Source: Phycisphaeraceae bacterium (lineage in GTDB: Bacteria > Planctomycetota > Phycisphaerae > Phycisphaerales > UBA1924). Taken from it: DNA of 64,000 nt. The first letter of the stretch is position 1. Each line of letters begins with the position of its first letter. Made by a program: the position numbers and the translations under genes. Under the pieces are notes generated by a model, which had not been told where the DNA came from, did no database searches, and worked only from the letters and a program-made list of their open reading frames with translations. Below, piece by piece: positions 38,747 through 48,352 of the stretch. The DNA lies in contig JAHBWW010000001.1 in the NCBI GenBank assembly GCA_019636795.1, forward strand, positions 248,001 through 312,000, read 5' to 3'.

Positions 38747-39583
38747 ATGAGCGCCATCGTCTTCATGCTGCTGAGCGTGTCTCTGCTCGGTCAACCGGGC
38801 GAGGATGCCGCCAGCCAGAGTGAGCAGCCCGCGATTGCGTTCACGTTTGATCCACTGATCGATCTTTCTGAATCCGGCTGGATGGACCTGCCGCCACCTT
38901 TCGATCCGAATCTTGACGGCGGGGAGTTCGGCACACGCGGGACCGTCCACCTTAATCCCGTATCGAGGCGACTGAGGTGGGACGGCCAACTCATTGGTCC
39001 CGTCAATATCGAGCTTCTCGCAGCCGAACGCGATCTGTACGAGTTCTCCGGCGTGCGTGTCGGGCGAGCCATGTTCCTCGCTGATGGCGGGTTCAGCGAC
39101 GACACCAACACCTTCGGCGACGAATCGCTCTACAGCATCCTCCGCGACACCGGCGAGTTCGACCTCTACGACATTTCACTCGAAATGTACACCCTCGGAA
39201 ACGACGAACTCGCGCTCAAGATGATCTCCGGCTTCCGCGCTATCCGCGCTCATGTCGGCCAAACGACAACATCAACCGACAGCGGCGGCAACACCATTTC
39301 CACCTACAACAAGCGTCGAGGCATGGTCGCCGTGCCCGTCGTCGGTGCTGGAGTTGAATGGAATCCCGCACCTCGCTTCAGTCTCGAAGGTTCGGCCGTC
39401 TCTCACGCCATCGACAATCAGGGCACTTACCTCGACCTCACCGCAGAAGCCAAGATCCAGTTCACACACAACATCGACTTCATCACCGGATACCAATTCG
39501 TGCGGTCCGTGATGGAAGTACGCGATATCGAAGCCGAACTCGCCGACAACGGCTTGTTCGCAAGGCTTCAGATCCGCTTCTGA
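38747..39583 (+). CDS. Probable outer-membrane beta-barrel protein
   Basis: The 278-residue protein has a signal peptide (VFMLLSVSLLGQPG) and a run of alternating hydrophobic strands typical of small barrels. The C-terminus NGLFARLQIRF ends in Phe with aromatic/hydrophobic alternation, the BAM-recognition signature. Candidate strands are LRWDGQLIGPVNIELLAAE, AVPVVGAGVEWNPAPRFSLEG and HNIDFITGYQFV. No family was recognised. Outer-membrane placement is inferred from the terminal residue and strand pattern. A second such barrel lies in the metal operon at 56744-57574. Confidence 0.7.
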   Translation: MSAIVFMLLSVSLLGQPGEDAASQSEQPAIAFTFDPLIDLSESGWMDLPPPFDPNLDGGEFGTRGTVHLNPVSRRLRWDGQLIGPVNIELLAAERDLYEFSGVRVGRAMFLADGGFSDDTNTFGDESLYSILRDTGEFDLYDISLEMYTLGNDELALKMISGFRAIRAHVGQTTTSTDSGGNTISTYNKRRGMVAVPVVGAGVEWNPAPRFSLEGSAVSHAIDNQGTYLDLTAEAKIQFTHNIDFITGYQFVRSVMEVRDIEAELADNGLFARLQIRF

Positions 39584-39587
39584 GTGC

Positions 39588-42104
39588 TCACCGCTGCCTG
39601 CCAACGTCTGGCCGTCGCATCGACCCCGAGCGAATGGTCCCATCGCGCATGATTTCCACCCAGCTCGCACCATCGAGCGCAGTCACATACCACTCACGCG
39701 TTTGCTTCGCACCGTTCCAGCGTTCATCGCGCGCTCGCCTGATGCCTGTCGATTGCAGCACCACACGGGGACCGACCGCCTCGACAAACTCCCACGCCTT
39801 GAGCGAAAAACTCCCGTGGTGCGGCACTTCCAGCACGTCGGCCGCGATCCACTCGCGATCTTCGAGCAGCACCTCCATCGCTCCCGATTCGATGTCGCCC
39901 GTCAACAACACGCGCCGCACGCCGACATCGGTTTGGACCTCCAATCGACACACGACCGAAACTTCGTTGTCCTTGGCCATCTCCGCCGATGCTGGTGGCC
40001 AAAGGACCATGATCGCAGTATGCCCCAGCACGTCGTAATCACCGCGAGCGATCGTCTCCGGCTCAACGTTGCGCGACCTCAGTTCTTCATGCAATGACCG
40101 CAGTGGTGCGTTCTTGGCAACCAAGAAATGCTCTGGCACAAGCACGCGATCAATCCCAAACACCTCCATCGCATCCGGAAGCGAAATGTAATGGTCCAGA
40201 TCCGCGTGTGTCACCACCGCAGCAGAAACAGCGCGCACACCAAGGGCACGCTGCGCCCGTTCCAGCACCGGCCTCAGGTCCGCACGCAACGATCCGCAAT
40301 CCCAGATCATCGCCTCACGCCCACTGCGCACAATGAAGCACGACCCATCCCCGACCGCCAGCGTATCGATGCGCAACACGACCCCCGACCGAAGCGGCCG
40401 ATTCCCCGTCTGAAACAGCGCAACGCTCGCTACGAGCAGCCCCATCGCTGCGATCAGAGGCCAGTTCCAAACTCGCGCCGCGCGCAGATAGATCCACAAC
40501 GTCACCATCGCAACGCACGCCCACAGCGCGCTCGAAGGCGCCACAGTCGGTGCAAGCGATTCGATCGCCGCCACACGCGCTATCCATCCGCCTCCCCAAT
40601 CCGCAGCCTCGATCATGAGCAGGACCAGCATCGCAGCGCTCCCGGGCCAGATCAGATGCATGAACAACGCAACATATCCCACTCCCAGCAGCACCACGAT
40701 CAGTGGTGTCATGAACGCTGTCGTCAGCGCGCCCGTCAGATTCACCTGCCCGGTGTGACACATCACGATCGGCAGCGAGAACAGCCAGCAGACCACGCAC
40801 ACGCCAAGATATCCACGCATTCTCCTCATCAGCCGAGTCGCATTCGACACGCGACCTTTCTTGATTCCCAGGATGCGAGGCTCGACGAGCCACCGATGTT
40901 TCGCCAATCCAGGCCAAAGAAGCAGCGCCGTGATCCCGACACTCAACTGCGCACCCATCGAGAACACGTCCATCGGTCTCCACACGAACAAACCCACCGC
41001 GACCCACCCGAGCATGGTCAGCCTGTCATACCGACGCCCCAACGCATCGCTCAGCAGAAGCACCAGCACCATCACCCCGGCCCGCACAATCGGCACCCGC
41101 GCCGGAACCAGCACCAGCACAAGCAACACCAGTGCCGCGAGCACGAGCGATTCGAGCCCGCCGTGCTCCCCACTCAATCGAAGCCCCATCGCTGCAATCG
41201 CGCACAACACCGCAAGATGAAACCCCGAGATCGCAAGCAGGTGCGATGTACCTGTCGCAGCGAAGGCGCTGCGTGACTCGCGCAGCGCCGGATCATCTTC
41301 GCCGAGCAGAATCGCACGGAGGATGGCCCGTCCCGCTGTCGGCTCGCCATCGAGCAGCCCCGACGCACGCGCGCGCAGAGCGTTCGTCATCCGCACCGCG
41401 CCCGCCCGCCATCCCGGCGAACCCTCATCAATTCGTTCGATCAACGCCCCTGACGATGTCGAGACCGATCCTGCTCTTCCGCTCAGTCTGGCCCACCGCA
41501 GCCGATCACTATCCCCCGGATTCATAGACGCAACTGGCGGCAGGTACCAGCCCACCAGCCGCACCTTCGCGCCAGGCTCAATGTGCGCAAGCGAATCCTC
41601 AGCCTGGTCATCGACATACACACGTACCGATCCGCTCGCACGCCTCATTCCATCGCCCAGGTGAGCCTTCTCGACCCGCAGATCAAACGACGCGCCAGCC
41701 TGTCCAAACCGATAGCGCGACAGGCGATCAATCGCCTCACGCCGCGGCTCGGGCTTTGACAGCACAAGGCCTTCGACCGCAAGAAGCGTGCGCCCATCGC
41801 CCACAGCTACGCGCTCGATCGAGTCCCATCGGATCGTCTCCGTCCGGAGCACGAACCAACCGCCCGCCACCGATCCGACCGTGAGCAGCAGGAGCACTCG
41901 TTGCCCGCGCCCACGCACAAACACCGCAGCCACCGCCGCTACGCCCGCAGCCGCCCACCACGCAAGCATCGTTGTCTCGATCCGAGTTGCAACGGTCGCA
42001 GCCGCTCCGATTGCCAGCACGCACAGCCACACCCGCCTTCGAGCCGGGACTGGCTCCTCCTGCACGAGATCAAGTGATGGCGCATCATCGAACACGGCCG
42101 ACAT
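39588..42104 (-). CDS. comEC: ComEC/Rec2-family DNA-uptake channel with C-terminal metallo-beta-lactamase-like domain
   Basis: The 838-residue membrane protein forms the channel that takes single-stranded DNA into the cytoplasm in natural transformation. The competence domain shows HLLAISGFHLAVLCAIAAM, preceded by LRAILLGEDDPALRESRSAFAATG, and many helices follow. The C-terminal domain has VVTHADLDHYISLPDAM, LLTGDIES and VPHHGSFSLKAWE, the metal-ligand pattern of the nuclease-like ComEC beta-lactamase domain. An N-terminal OB-like region is present. It is the only competence gene in the window, but the pilin-like gene next upstream on the same strand could belong to the same system. The ATG follows GGCGGGCAC. 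Confidence 0.9.
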   Translation of the reverse strand: MSAVFDDAPSLDLVQEEPVPARRRVWLCVLAIGAAATVATRIETTMLAWWAAAGVAAVAAVFVRGRGQRVLLLLTVGSVAGGWFVLRTETIRWDSIERVAVGDGRTLLAVEGLVLSKPEPRREAIDRLSRYRFGQAGASFDLRVEKAHLGDGMRRASGSVRVYVDDQAEDSLAHIEPGAKVRLVGWYLPPVASMNPGDSDRLRWARLSGRAGSVSTSSGALIERIDEGSPGWRAGAVRMTNALRARASGLLDGEPTAGRAILRAILLGEDDPALRESRSAFAATGTSHLLAISGFHLAVLCAIAAMGLRLSGEHGGLESLVLAALVLLVLVLVPARVPIVRAGVMVLVLLLSDALGRRYDRLTMLGWVAVGLFVWRPMDVFSMGAQLSVGITALLLWPGLAKHRWLVEPRILGIKKGRVSNATRLMRRMRGYLGVCVVCWLFSLPIVMCHTGQVNLTGALTTAFMTPLIVVLLGVGYVALFMHLIWPGSAAMLVLLMIEAADWGGGWIARVAAIESLAPTVAPSSALWACVAMVTLWIYLRAARVWNWPLIAAMGLLVASVALFQTGNRPLRSGVVLRIDTLAVGDGSCFIVRSGREAMIWDCGSLRADLRPVLERAQRALGVRAVSAAVVTHADLDHYISLPDAMEVFGIDRVLVPEHFLVAKNAPLRSLHEELRSRNVEPETIARGDYDVLGHTAIMVLWPPASAEMAKDNEVSVVCRLEVQTDVGVRRVLLTGDIESGAMEVLLEDREWIAADVLEVPHHGSFSLKAWEFVEAVGPRVVLQSTGIRRARDERWNGAKQTREWYVTALDGASWVEIMRDGTIRSGSMRRPDVGRQR

Positions 42105-42162
42105 AGTGCCCGCCAGCGTACCGAATTTGCCAACGTCAGGTCAGGTCCGCAGGACCGGCCGC

Positions 42163-43269
42163 TCAATTTCCCGACACGATGATGTCGTCGAACTCACTGG
42201 CCACATCGCGGCTGCTCGGCTTGTTCTCGTCATCCAAAAGCCGCGCGTTGGCACTCTGGAAGAAGTTCATGCCATAGTCGAGTCGGTTTCCCGAAAGATT
42301 CGTCGACCCGAACCCGCGATCCTTGGCACTCAGATAAATCCCATCCCGGCCCGCTGCGTGCACCACGAACGCCCCGCGCCCGCGCGCCGGGAACAGCCCC
42401 TGAATCGCCGCCATCGATGGGCTCGACAGCACCTGGTCCACCGTCGAACCAGACCCTGTCGCCGGAGCCGACGCACTTCCAAGCAGTGCTCGAAGCGTGC
42501 TTTCGCGGTCCGTCGTACCCGCGCCAGAACCAATCAGGCTTGCCTTTTGCCCGGGTGTAGGCGACAGCGTCATGTCCTCACCCTTGCGCCCGAGGTTGTT
42601 GGCCTGAAGAAACGCCGCGTTCGAGTTCCAGTAGAACATCGCAGGCTGCGCCGCGCCTGTCGCAATCGACGCAAAATTCGCCGCCGACCTGGCCTGAGGC
42701 ACCGTGTGCGTGTCGGCGCTCCAGAACAGCACCGGCTGACCAAACGAATCCACCACATCGAGCAACTGCGGATCGTTCTCCGAACTCGACGTATGGCCCG
42801 AAACCCCAACCTGCTGGCCCGGGCTCGTCTGCGCCACGAAGTACTCACGCGAAGGCTTGAAATACGCCCCTTCATCAGCACCCACCAGGTTCGGATTCAC
42901 GAAAATGGCCTGATTCGCGATCGGTCCCACCGAGACAATCCCCGCCCCCGCACTCGCGACGATCGCCTTCTGCCCCCCCAGATCGAGCATCGCGTTCTCC
43001 ATCCCCGACATGCCACGCGTCGCGTTGTCCGCACTTCCCATCTCGCGCTCCGAGAAGTATCCCGGATTGCGCCCGTTGTTGTCCAGTTTGAACTTGCTCG
43101 CCGCATTGGCAATGTCGCTCAAAAGCCCCTGCGTCGACACACGCCGACCCGCGTCCCGCGCCCCGCCAAGCACCGGAATGATGATCGAAATCACCAGCGC
43201 GATGATCGCAATGACCGTCAGCAACTCCACCAGACTGAATCCGCGCGATTGTTCCTGAACCCTCGACAT
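42163..43269 (-). CDS. Planctomycete pseudopilin-like protein with prepilin N-terminal methylation domain
   Basis: The 368-residue protein has a prepilin leader: a short polar start, SRGFSLVELLTVIAIIALVI (cleavage after Gly with Glu at +5) and a hydrophobic helix. After residue 40 there is a soluble domain with a long Ser/Gly/Ala-rich part (SAPATGSGSTVDQVLSS) and an ending with FDDIIVSGN. AGGAG lies six bases before ATG 43269. It differs in length and C-terminus from the pseudopilin at 2551-3369, without the H-X9-DG type motif. It is 58 bp upstream of comEC on the same strand, so a role in DNA uptake is possible. Confidence 0.8.
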   Translation of the reverse strand: MSRVQEQSRGFSLVELLTVIAIIALVISIIIPVLGGARDAGRRVSTQGLLSDIANAASKFKLDNNGRNPGYFSEREMGSADNATRGMSGMENAMLDLGGQKAIVASAGAGIVSVGPIANQAIFVNPNLVGADEGAYFKPSREYFVAQTSPGQQVGVSGHTSSSENDPQLLDVVDSFGQPVLFWSADTHTVPQARSAANFASIATGAAQPAMFYWNSNAAFLQANNLGRKGEDMTLSPTPGQKASLIGSGAGTTDRESTLRALLGSASAPATGSGSTVDQVLSSPSMAAIQGLFPARGRGAFVVHAAGRDGIYLSAKDRGFGSTNLSGNRLDYGMNFFQSANARLLDDENKPSSRDVASEFDDIIVSGN

Positions 43270-43675
43270 GCTCGGCTCCTGCTCCCGACCCGATCGTTGT
43301 GTTCCGTCCCGCCAAGACACCGGCGGGAGCAAATGTCCGATAACACCACGAGAGATGGTCCGATGACACAGACCCGCCCCGCACGCTGGGGCCTCCCGCT
43401 CTCAAACTATACGGCCCGGACCGGGCGAGGATGCTGCAACGTCCAGACCAGCCTCATTTCTTCGTCCTCCCGCAAATGGCTATCGGCAATGGCAATGCAC
43501 TCTGCAAACCTCATGAGCCTTGGAAATGCTACAAATCGCGGAGTGAGTGATCACTAAGTTGCACGCTTGATATTGCGAAGAGACACCATTCAGCCGACAC
43601 TCGGGCAGCGTGGCGCGATTTCGGCGGATGCAAAGTAACCAAGCTTCAAGAGAACTCTGACGAAAGGCAAATGCG
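43270..43675. other. 406-bp gap between the pseudopilin and a small ORF
   Basis: No credible gene is seen. It holds an AGTGATCACT palindrome (43546-43555). The upstream region of both flanking genes lies here, but no consensus promoter stands out. Confidence 0.4.
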
Positions 43676-44044
43676 ATGAAAAAAGGCACTCTTATTGTCC
43701 TCGGGCTCAGTGGGGCAGGTGGTGTTGCGCTCGTGATGGTTGCATTGATCGCGGCGATTGTGGTCTCTGTCGCCAAGCCCGTTGTGCCCATTGAGGTGTT
43801 GTATCGTGAGTCCTATGTTGGCGAGGGATACGTGGCCCAGATCAAAAACAAGACATCGAAGCACGTCGTTGTCAAAGCACACTTTTCGAACCGTACCTTG
43901 AAACAGTCTTTCCAGACCTCGATTGACTTACCTCCGAAGGCAACGCGCGAAATCGGCTGGATCGAGGGATGGAAGTTGCGGTCTGGAGACGACATGATGT
44001 TCTCAATGGTCGATCATCGCAACTTCTCAGCGCGAATTCCCTGA
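43676..44044 (+). CDS. Small signal-anchored protein of unknown function
   Basis: The 122-residue protein has an N-terminal helix (TLIVLGLSGAGGVALVMVALIAAIVVSV) and a beta-rich outer domain of about 85 residues (EVLYRESYVGEGYVAQIKNKTSKHVVVKAHFSN in pieces), with an immunoglobulin-like look: it ends FSMVDHRNFSARIP. It is AT-richer than its neighbours and uses a few less common codons, so it may be of recent arrival. AAAGG precedes the ATG. A strong terminator follows, so it is probably monocistronic. Function unknown. Confidence 0.65.
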   Translation: MKKGTLIVLGLSGAGGVALVMVALIAAIVVSVAKPVVPIEVLYRESYVGEGYVAQIKNKTSKHVVVKAHFSNRTLKQSFQTSIDLPPKATREIGWIEGWKLRSGDDMMFSMVDHRNFSARIP

Positions 44045-44073
44045 TCAACATGGTCATGCAGAGTGTTCAGTCC

Positions 44074-44105
44074 ACGCGTGGTGCGCAACACCACGCGTTT
44101 TTTTT
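44074..44105 (+). terminator. Strong intrinsic terminator after the small signal-anchored gene
   Basis: A perfect 10-bp stem ACGCGTGGTG / CACCACGCGT (44074-44083 and 44089-44098) with a 5-nt loop CGCAA is followed by eight T (44098-44105). The T run ends on the last codon of the convergent kinase gene. Confidence 0.88.
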
Positions 44106-45804
44106 ACAGCCCCCGCATCAAGTCCGCAGCCGTCACCTTGTTCTCCGCCGTCGCCGACGGGTCGAAGGCCGTATCCAGATCCGCAGGCAGCAGCACCCTG
44201 AACGTCGCACCGCGCCCTTCGGCACTCTCGACGATGATCCGCCCTCGGTGCTCATGAATGATTCGCTTGGTCACCGCAAGACCCAGCCCCGTGCCGCGCA
44301 AGCCCTTGGTCGTGTTGAAAGGCTCAAAGATCCACGCCAACTTGTTCGACGGGATGCCTATCCCGTTATCAATAATCGTGATCTCGGCATACGGCGTTGG
44401 CCTTGTCGGGCCCGCTTCATGAAACAGCACCCGCACCGTCACCACCCCGCGCACTGGCTCCACCGCTTCGATCGCGTTCCCCAGCAGGTTCATCAACGCC
44501 TGATGAATCAGATTTGAATCCAGCGGAATCGGAGGCATTTCCGGGTCCGCGTCCACAATCATCGCGATTCTCTTGTCCTCACACCGCGCCTCAAGCAGTT
44601 GCACGCAATCTTCGACCAGAGGCCCAACACGCGTCAACTCCAACTCCACCTGCCTCTGCCGACTGAACGCCAGCATGTTCAGCGTCAGGCTCACAATCCG
44701 ATCGAGATTGCGCTTGAGAATGTCCCACCCGCCACGCGCAATCTTCAAGTCATCCTTCTTGAGCCCCATCTCCACCACATCTGCCCCGCCACGCAGCCCT
44801 TGCAAAATATTCTTGATCGAGTGGCTCAGGCCCGCGACCGTCTCTCCCATCGCGGCCAGACGCTCAGCGTGCAACTGCCGCCGCGTGTGTTCAGCATTGG
44901 CCAGCGCCAGGCCCGTATGCTGCCCGATTGCGTTCATCAACGCCAACTGCTCGCGTGTGAACGTGTAGTTGGCCATCGAACTGTCGATATAGATCGCGCC
45001 AAACGTCGTATCACGAAACCGGATCGGCGAGCAGATCGCCGAGCGGATGTTGTACCGTTGCACGCTGTCGCCCGATTCGAACCTCGGGTCGTTCATCGCG
45101 TTGGAACTCAGCACCCCCTCACCCTGGCGCACAGCCGCTGTCAAAATCGTTCGGCTCACCCTGATCTCTCGGTCCTCGTCATCCTTCGGCCGCGAGCGAT
45201 ACTTCACAACCGCGGGCTCGAGTTCGCCCTCAGCCCCCGATGGCGCAACCATGATCACCCCGCGCTCGGGCTTGAACTCCGTAAACACAAGCTCCATCAC
45301 CTGACGCAGGAGTTCTGCCTGATTCGCGACCTGCGTCGTCAATGTCGTCAGACGGTAAATCACCCTCAGGTGATCGACCGCAGCCGCACGAGGCTCAGGC
45401 TCAGCCAAAATCACCGAGTCTTCGTTGCTCTGTATGCGGTAATCGACCTCCGTCGAGAGATCGCGAGGGTCCATCACACGCACAATCGATGCGTCCTGGC
45501 TGTTGACCTCGCCAAACACGAAGACCGTTGCGCCCACACGAATCTGATCGCCCGCGTGCAGCCTCGTGCGCTCCGCGATGCGCACACCATTGATGTAGGT
45601 CCCGTTCTGGCTCTGGAGATCGCGCACCCACCACAACCCATCATCTGGGGTCAGCTCCGCGTGCCGCCGACTGACGGTGTTGTCCGTCAAAGGCAGCGCC
45701 TCGCTCGACCGTCCGATGAGTTGAGGCTCATCGCGCGGGAGTTCGAACTTCCGCCCCGTGTCGGGGCCCGCTATGACCGAAAGCACAAGCATGCCCCCAA
45801 CCAT
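44104..45804 (-). CDS. FHA-GAF hybrid sensor histidine kinase
   Basis: The 566-residue protein has, in order, an FHA domain (IGRSSEALPLTDNTVSRRHAEL and QNGTYING), a GAF domain with SNAMNDPRFESGDSVQRYNIRSAICSPI, a dimerisation/phospho-acceptor box GLSHSIKNILQGLRGG (His), and a HATPase domain with NLLGNAIEAV, DNGIGIP, and GTGLGLAV. No transmembrane segment is seen, so it is a soluble kinase, with the FHA part likely binding phosphothreonine. It has no response regulator beside it. The start is uncertain among GTG 45816, ATG 45804 and ATG 45792. It is convergent with the small ORF and divergent from holA with a 40-bp gap. Confidence 0.88.
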   Translation of the reverse strand: MVGGMLVLSVIAGPDTGRKFELPRDEPQLIGRSSEALPLTDNTVSRRHAELTPDDGLWWVRDLQSQNGTYINGVRIAERTRLHAGDQIRVGATVFVFGEVNSQDASIVRVMDPRDLSTEVDYRIQSNEDSVILAEPEPRAAAVDHLRVIYRLTTLTTQVANQAELLRQVMELVFTEFKPERGVIMVAPSGAEGELEPAVVKYRSRPKDDEDREIRVSRTILTAAVRQGEGVLSSNAMNDPRFESGDSVQRYNIRSAICSPIRFRDTTFGAIYIDSSMANYTFTREQLALMNAIGQHTGLALANAEHTRRQLHAERLAAMGETVAGLSHSIKNILQGLRGGADVVEMGLKKDDLKIARGGWDILKRNLDRIVSLTLNMLAFSRQRQVELELTRVGPLVEDCVQLLEARCEDKRIAMIVDADPEMPPIPLDSNLIHQALMNLLGNAIEAVEPVRGVVTVRVLFHEAGPTRPTPYAEITIIDNGIGIPSNKLAWIFEPFNTTKGLRGTGLGLAVTKRIIHEHRGRIIVESAEGRGATFRVLLPADLDTAFDPSATAENKVTAADLMRGL

Positions 45805-45843
45805 ACGAGCCGTCACCCCCTGCGGTGCTACCCTCCCCCAGAC

Positions 45844-46887
45844 ATGGCCAAACGATCCTCAAGTTCCGATCCCAATTCCGCCAAGGCTACCGGCGGCTTC
45901 ACACCCGAGAACCGCATCGTTCTCCTCCATGGCCCCGATCTTCTGCTCCGCACAGAACACACCGCCGCCCTCAAAAAAGTCCTCGAATCCGCCCACGGCG
46001 AGGTCGATGTCCTCCGCTTCGCCGGTGCCGATGCAGACGCCGCCACAGTTCTGGACGAGTGCCGCAGTTTCGGTCTGATCGCTGCGCACAAACTCGTCAT
46101 TCTCGATGAAGCCGAACAACTCATCAAGGGCGACGATATTCGTCCCCTCTTCGAGCGATACGCCGACAACCCCTCTCCCGGAGCAACGCTCCTCATTCGA
46201 AGCGCCGCCTGGCGCCCCGGCAATCTCGACAAGCAGATCGCCAAGGTCGGCCTCGTCATCAAGTGCAGCGAACTCGACAAACCCGAAGTACACGCCTGGG
46301 TTGTCCGCCGCGCCAAAGACAATCACAACGTGCCCATCGATCGCAAGGCAGCAGACGAACTCGTCGAACGCATTGGTCCCAATCTTGCCCAACTTGACAT
46401 TGATCTGGCCAAGCTCGCCCTTGCCGCCGTAGCCTCGTGCTCCAAATCCATCACCCTCGAACTGGTGGAGGAATTTGTGGTCCTGACCAAGGAGATCAAA
46501 CCTTGGGTGGTAGGTGAGTACCTGCTTTCGGGGAGCGCCGAGAACGCGATCGACTCCATGCGCAAGACGATCGAAACGTCGCCCCGAGGTGCGGAGATTC
46601 CACTTTTATACGCATGTTCGTCGACCGCCCAGAGTCTCCATGCCGCTGCTGTCGCGCATCGTTTGCGCATGCCAATCGCCGAGTTTGCCAAGCAAACGAT
46701 GTCGCGTGGGACGTGGGCGATCGAAAAACCATATCGTGCCGCTGCTTCGCTTGCTCCCGAGCAGACCGCACCGTTGCTCACAGCGTGCGTTCGTGCCGAT
46801 GCACACTCCAAATCGGGGGTGGGTCGGCCCGATCGGTTGATCGAGATGCTCGCGGTCGAGTTTGCCTGCACGACCCGCAAGTCCTGA
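45844..46887 (+). CDS. holA: DNA polymerase III subunit delta
   Basis: The delta subunit opens the beta sliding clamp as part of the clamp loader. The 347-residue protein matches HolA in length and layout. An N-terminal Ser/Lys-rich tail precedes the AAA+-like core (IVLLHGPDLLLRTEHTAALKKVLE). The conserved KLVILDEAEQL and GPNLAQLDIDLAKLAL follow, with the C-terminal collar region. HolA lacks Walker A, as here. ATG 45844 is the start; a much longer in-frame extension upstream is antisense to the kinase gene and was rejected. No other replication gene is adjacent, dnaE being 15 kb away. Confidence 0.85.
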   Translation: MAKRSSSSDPNSAKATGGFTPENRIVLLHGPDLLLRTEHTAALKKVLESAHGEVDVLRFAGADADAATVLDECRSFGLIAAHKLVILDEAEQLIKGDDIRPLFERYADNPSPGATLLIRSAAWRPGNLDKQIAKVGLVIKCSELDKPEVHAWVVRRAKDNHNVPIDRKAADELVERIGPNLAQLDIDLAKLALAAVASCSKSITLELVEEFVVLTKEIKPWVVGEYLLSGSAENAIDSMRKTIETSPRGAEIPLLYACSSTAQSLHAAAVAHRLRMPIAEFAKQTMSRGTWAIEKPYRAAASLAPEQTAPLLTACVRADAHSKSGVGRPDRLIEMLAVEFACTTRKS

Positions 46888-47000
46888 CGCGCAGAAATTG
46901 CCGACACCTGCGCATCGCAATGCGGATGGCAAGAGTCAGGTTCAACGATCCGATACCACTCCCGAGGGACGCAGCACGTCCCCGCACGGGAGTTTTGATC

Positions 47001-48167
47001 ATGTCGCGAGTGACCAAGTACGCCTCGACCGCCGCCGCTGCCGCAGTTCTGCTTTCCCTTGGTGCCTGCCAGTCCGCCCGCCAGAATGCTCAGGGGACCA
47101 TCATCGATGAGTACAGCGCAGGCCTGGCCGCCCTTCGCAGCGGTTCGGTTTCGCCCGAGTTCCCGGAGGATCGCGTATCGAGTCTCCTCGCAGCCGAGGG
47201 CACGACCTCCAGCCTCGACGACCTTGTCCGCGCTTCGCAGCAGGCATTCGCTGAAATTCTCGCCCGCACAGAGACCCCGCGCGACGAGATTGTCGTCATG
47301 GATCCCCCCGAGACAGTGATTGCAAGCGCTCCGGTGTACGACGAGGACAGTGCCGGGCTTGGTGCGCTCATGAGCGACTCTTCAGCCGTCATGCCGAGCA
47401 TCACACACACCTCGGCTTCACTCTCGACCCGTGATATCGCGCGTCAGTTGGCACAGGCCCTGACGAACCAGCTCTTCACCTCGACCCAGCCTCTGATCGA
47501 CGCCCTGGCCCTGCTCGGGCTTGATGGGCTTGCACCGGGCGCGATCGATGCAGCTCTGGAAGTGCATCTCCTGTCTCCCGAAGAGCGTCGGCATCTTGAC
47601 GCTGCCCGCGCCTTTCTCGAATCTGTGCGCGCTTCGGCTGATGGCGATGACGACGCACCAGCCGACACCGCTCAGCAGATCGCGCTGGATCTTTCCGAGA
47701 CTCGCCCTCTGCGCATCGTCCGCGCCGAACTCTGCTCGCGCGTCGATGGCTATGGGCAGTTCGCGACATTCGAGCCTTCGGTCTTCATCGCCGGCCGTCG
47801 CAACCGTGTGATCGTCTATGTCGAAGTCGACCGCTTCCGCCACACGGAAGTCACACCTTCGTCAAGCGTGTATGGCACTGGTGCGGCCCATTACGCGGTG
47901 GAACTGACGCAGCGTGTCGAGATCTATCACAAGGCCGACAACGTCCTGGCCATGGCCACCCCAGTACTGGCCGACCGGCGCGTGTCACGAAATCGATTCC
48001 GCGATTACTACGTCGTCACCGCGATCGATCTGCCCCAGACCCTCACTGTCGGGCAGTACGAGGTGAAGATCACGATGCGCGACAGGGCGGACAACAGCCT
48101 TGCCCAGGCCGTGGTGCCTCTGACCATCGTCGCCGACGCCAGCGCCATTCTCGCAGACCACCCCTGA
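47001..48167 (+). CDS. Lipoprotein of unknown function
   Basis: The 388-residue protein has a lipoprotein signal with lipobox LSLGAC (residues 18-23), so it would be lipid-anchored. After the linker, residues 30-200 are acidic and rich in Ala/Ser/Thr, and residues 225-380 form a beta-rich domain (LRIVRAELCSRVDGYGQFATFEP; NRVIVYVEVDRFRHTEV) resembling an immunoglobulin-like fold. No family was recognised. GGGAG eight bases upstream fixes ATG 47001. The stop codon lies inside a CCCCT/AGGGG hairpin (48161-48174) without a T run. Confidence 0.7.
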   Translation: MSRVTKYASTAAAAAVLLSLGACQSARQNAQGTIIDEYSAGLAALRSGSVSPEFPEDRVSSLLAAEGTTSSLDDLVRASQQAFAEILARTETPRDEIVVMDPPETVIASAPVYDEDSAGLGALMSDSSAVMPSITHTSASLSTRDIARQLAQALTNQLFTSTQPLIDALALLGLDGLAPGAIDAALEVHLLSPEERRHLDAARAFLESVRASADGDDDAPADTAQQIALDLSETRPLRIVRAELCSRVDGYGQFATFEPSVFIAGRRNRVIVYVEVDRFRHTEVTPSSSVYGTGAAHYAVELTQRVEIYHKADNVLAMATPVLADRRVSRNRFRDYYVVTAIDLPQTLTVGQYEVKITMRDRADNSLAQAVVPLTIVADASAILADHP

Positions 48168-48173
48168 ACAGGG

Positions 48174-48201
48174 GGCATGGTTCCATGCCAGTTTGGCATG
48201 G
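48174..48201 (+). other. Mutually exclusive hairpins after the lipoprotein gene
   Basis: Three arms, GGCATGG (48174-48180), CCATGCC (48183-48189) and TGGCATGG (48194-48201), let the middle arm pair with either neighbour: a 7-bp stem with loop TT or an 8-bp stem with loop GTT. A T run is absent, so this is not an ordinary terminator. It may stabilise the end of the lipoprotein mRNA. Confidence 0.55.
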
Positions 48202-48352
48202 GTGGCACAACCCACAGACACAAATCGTCATTCAAGCGCACACGCGAACGGGACTTTCTGCCCCGCAAGTCATCTCTAGGCCCTATAGGCACCTTGGCAC
48301 GCTCTATGCATCCTCTCACTTCTGTACATGTTCTGTGTGGTTCTGGCCGACC

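Noticed and set aside
44599-45843. Long N-terminal extension of holA
   Set aside because: The frame before ATG 45844 is antisense to the FHA-GAF kinase and unlike HolA.
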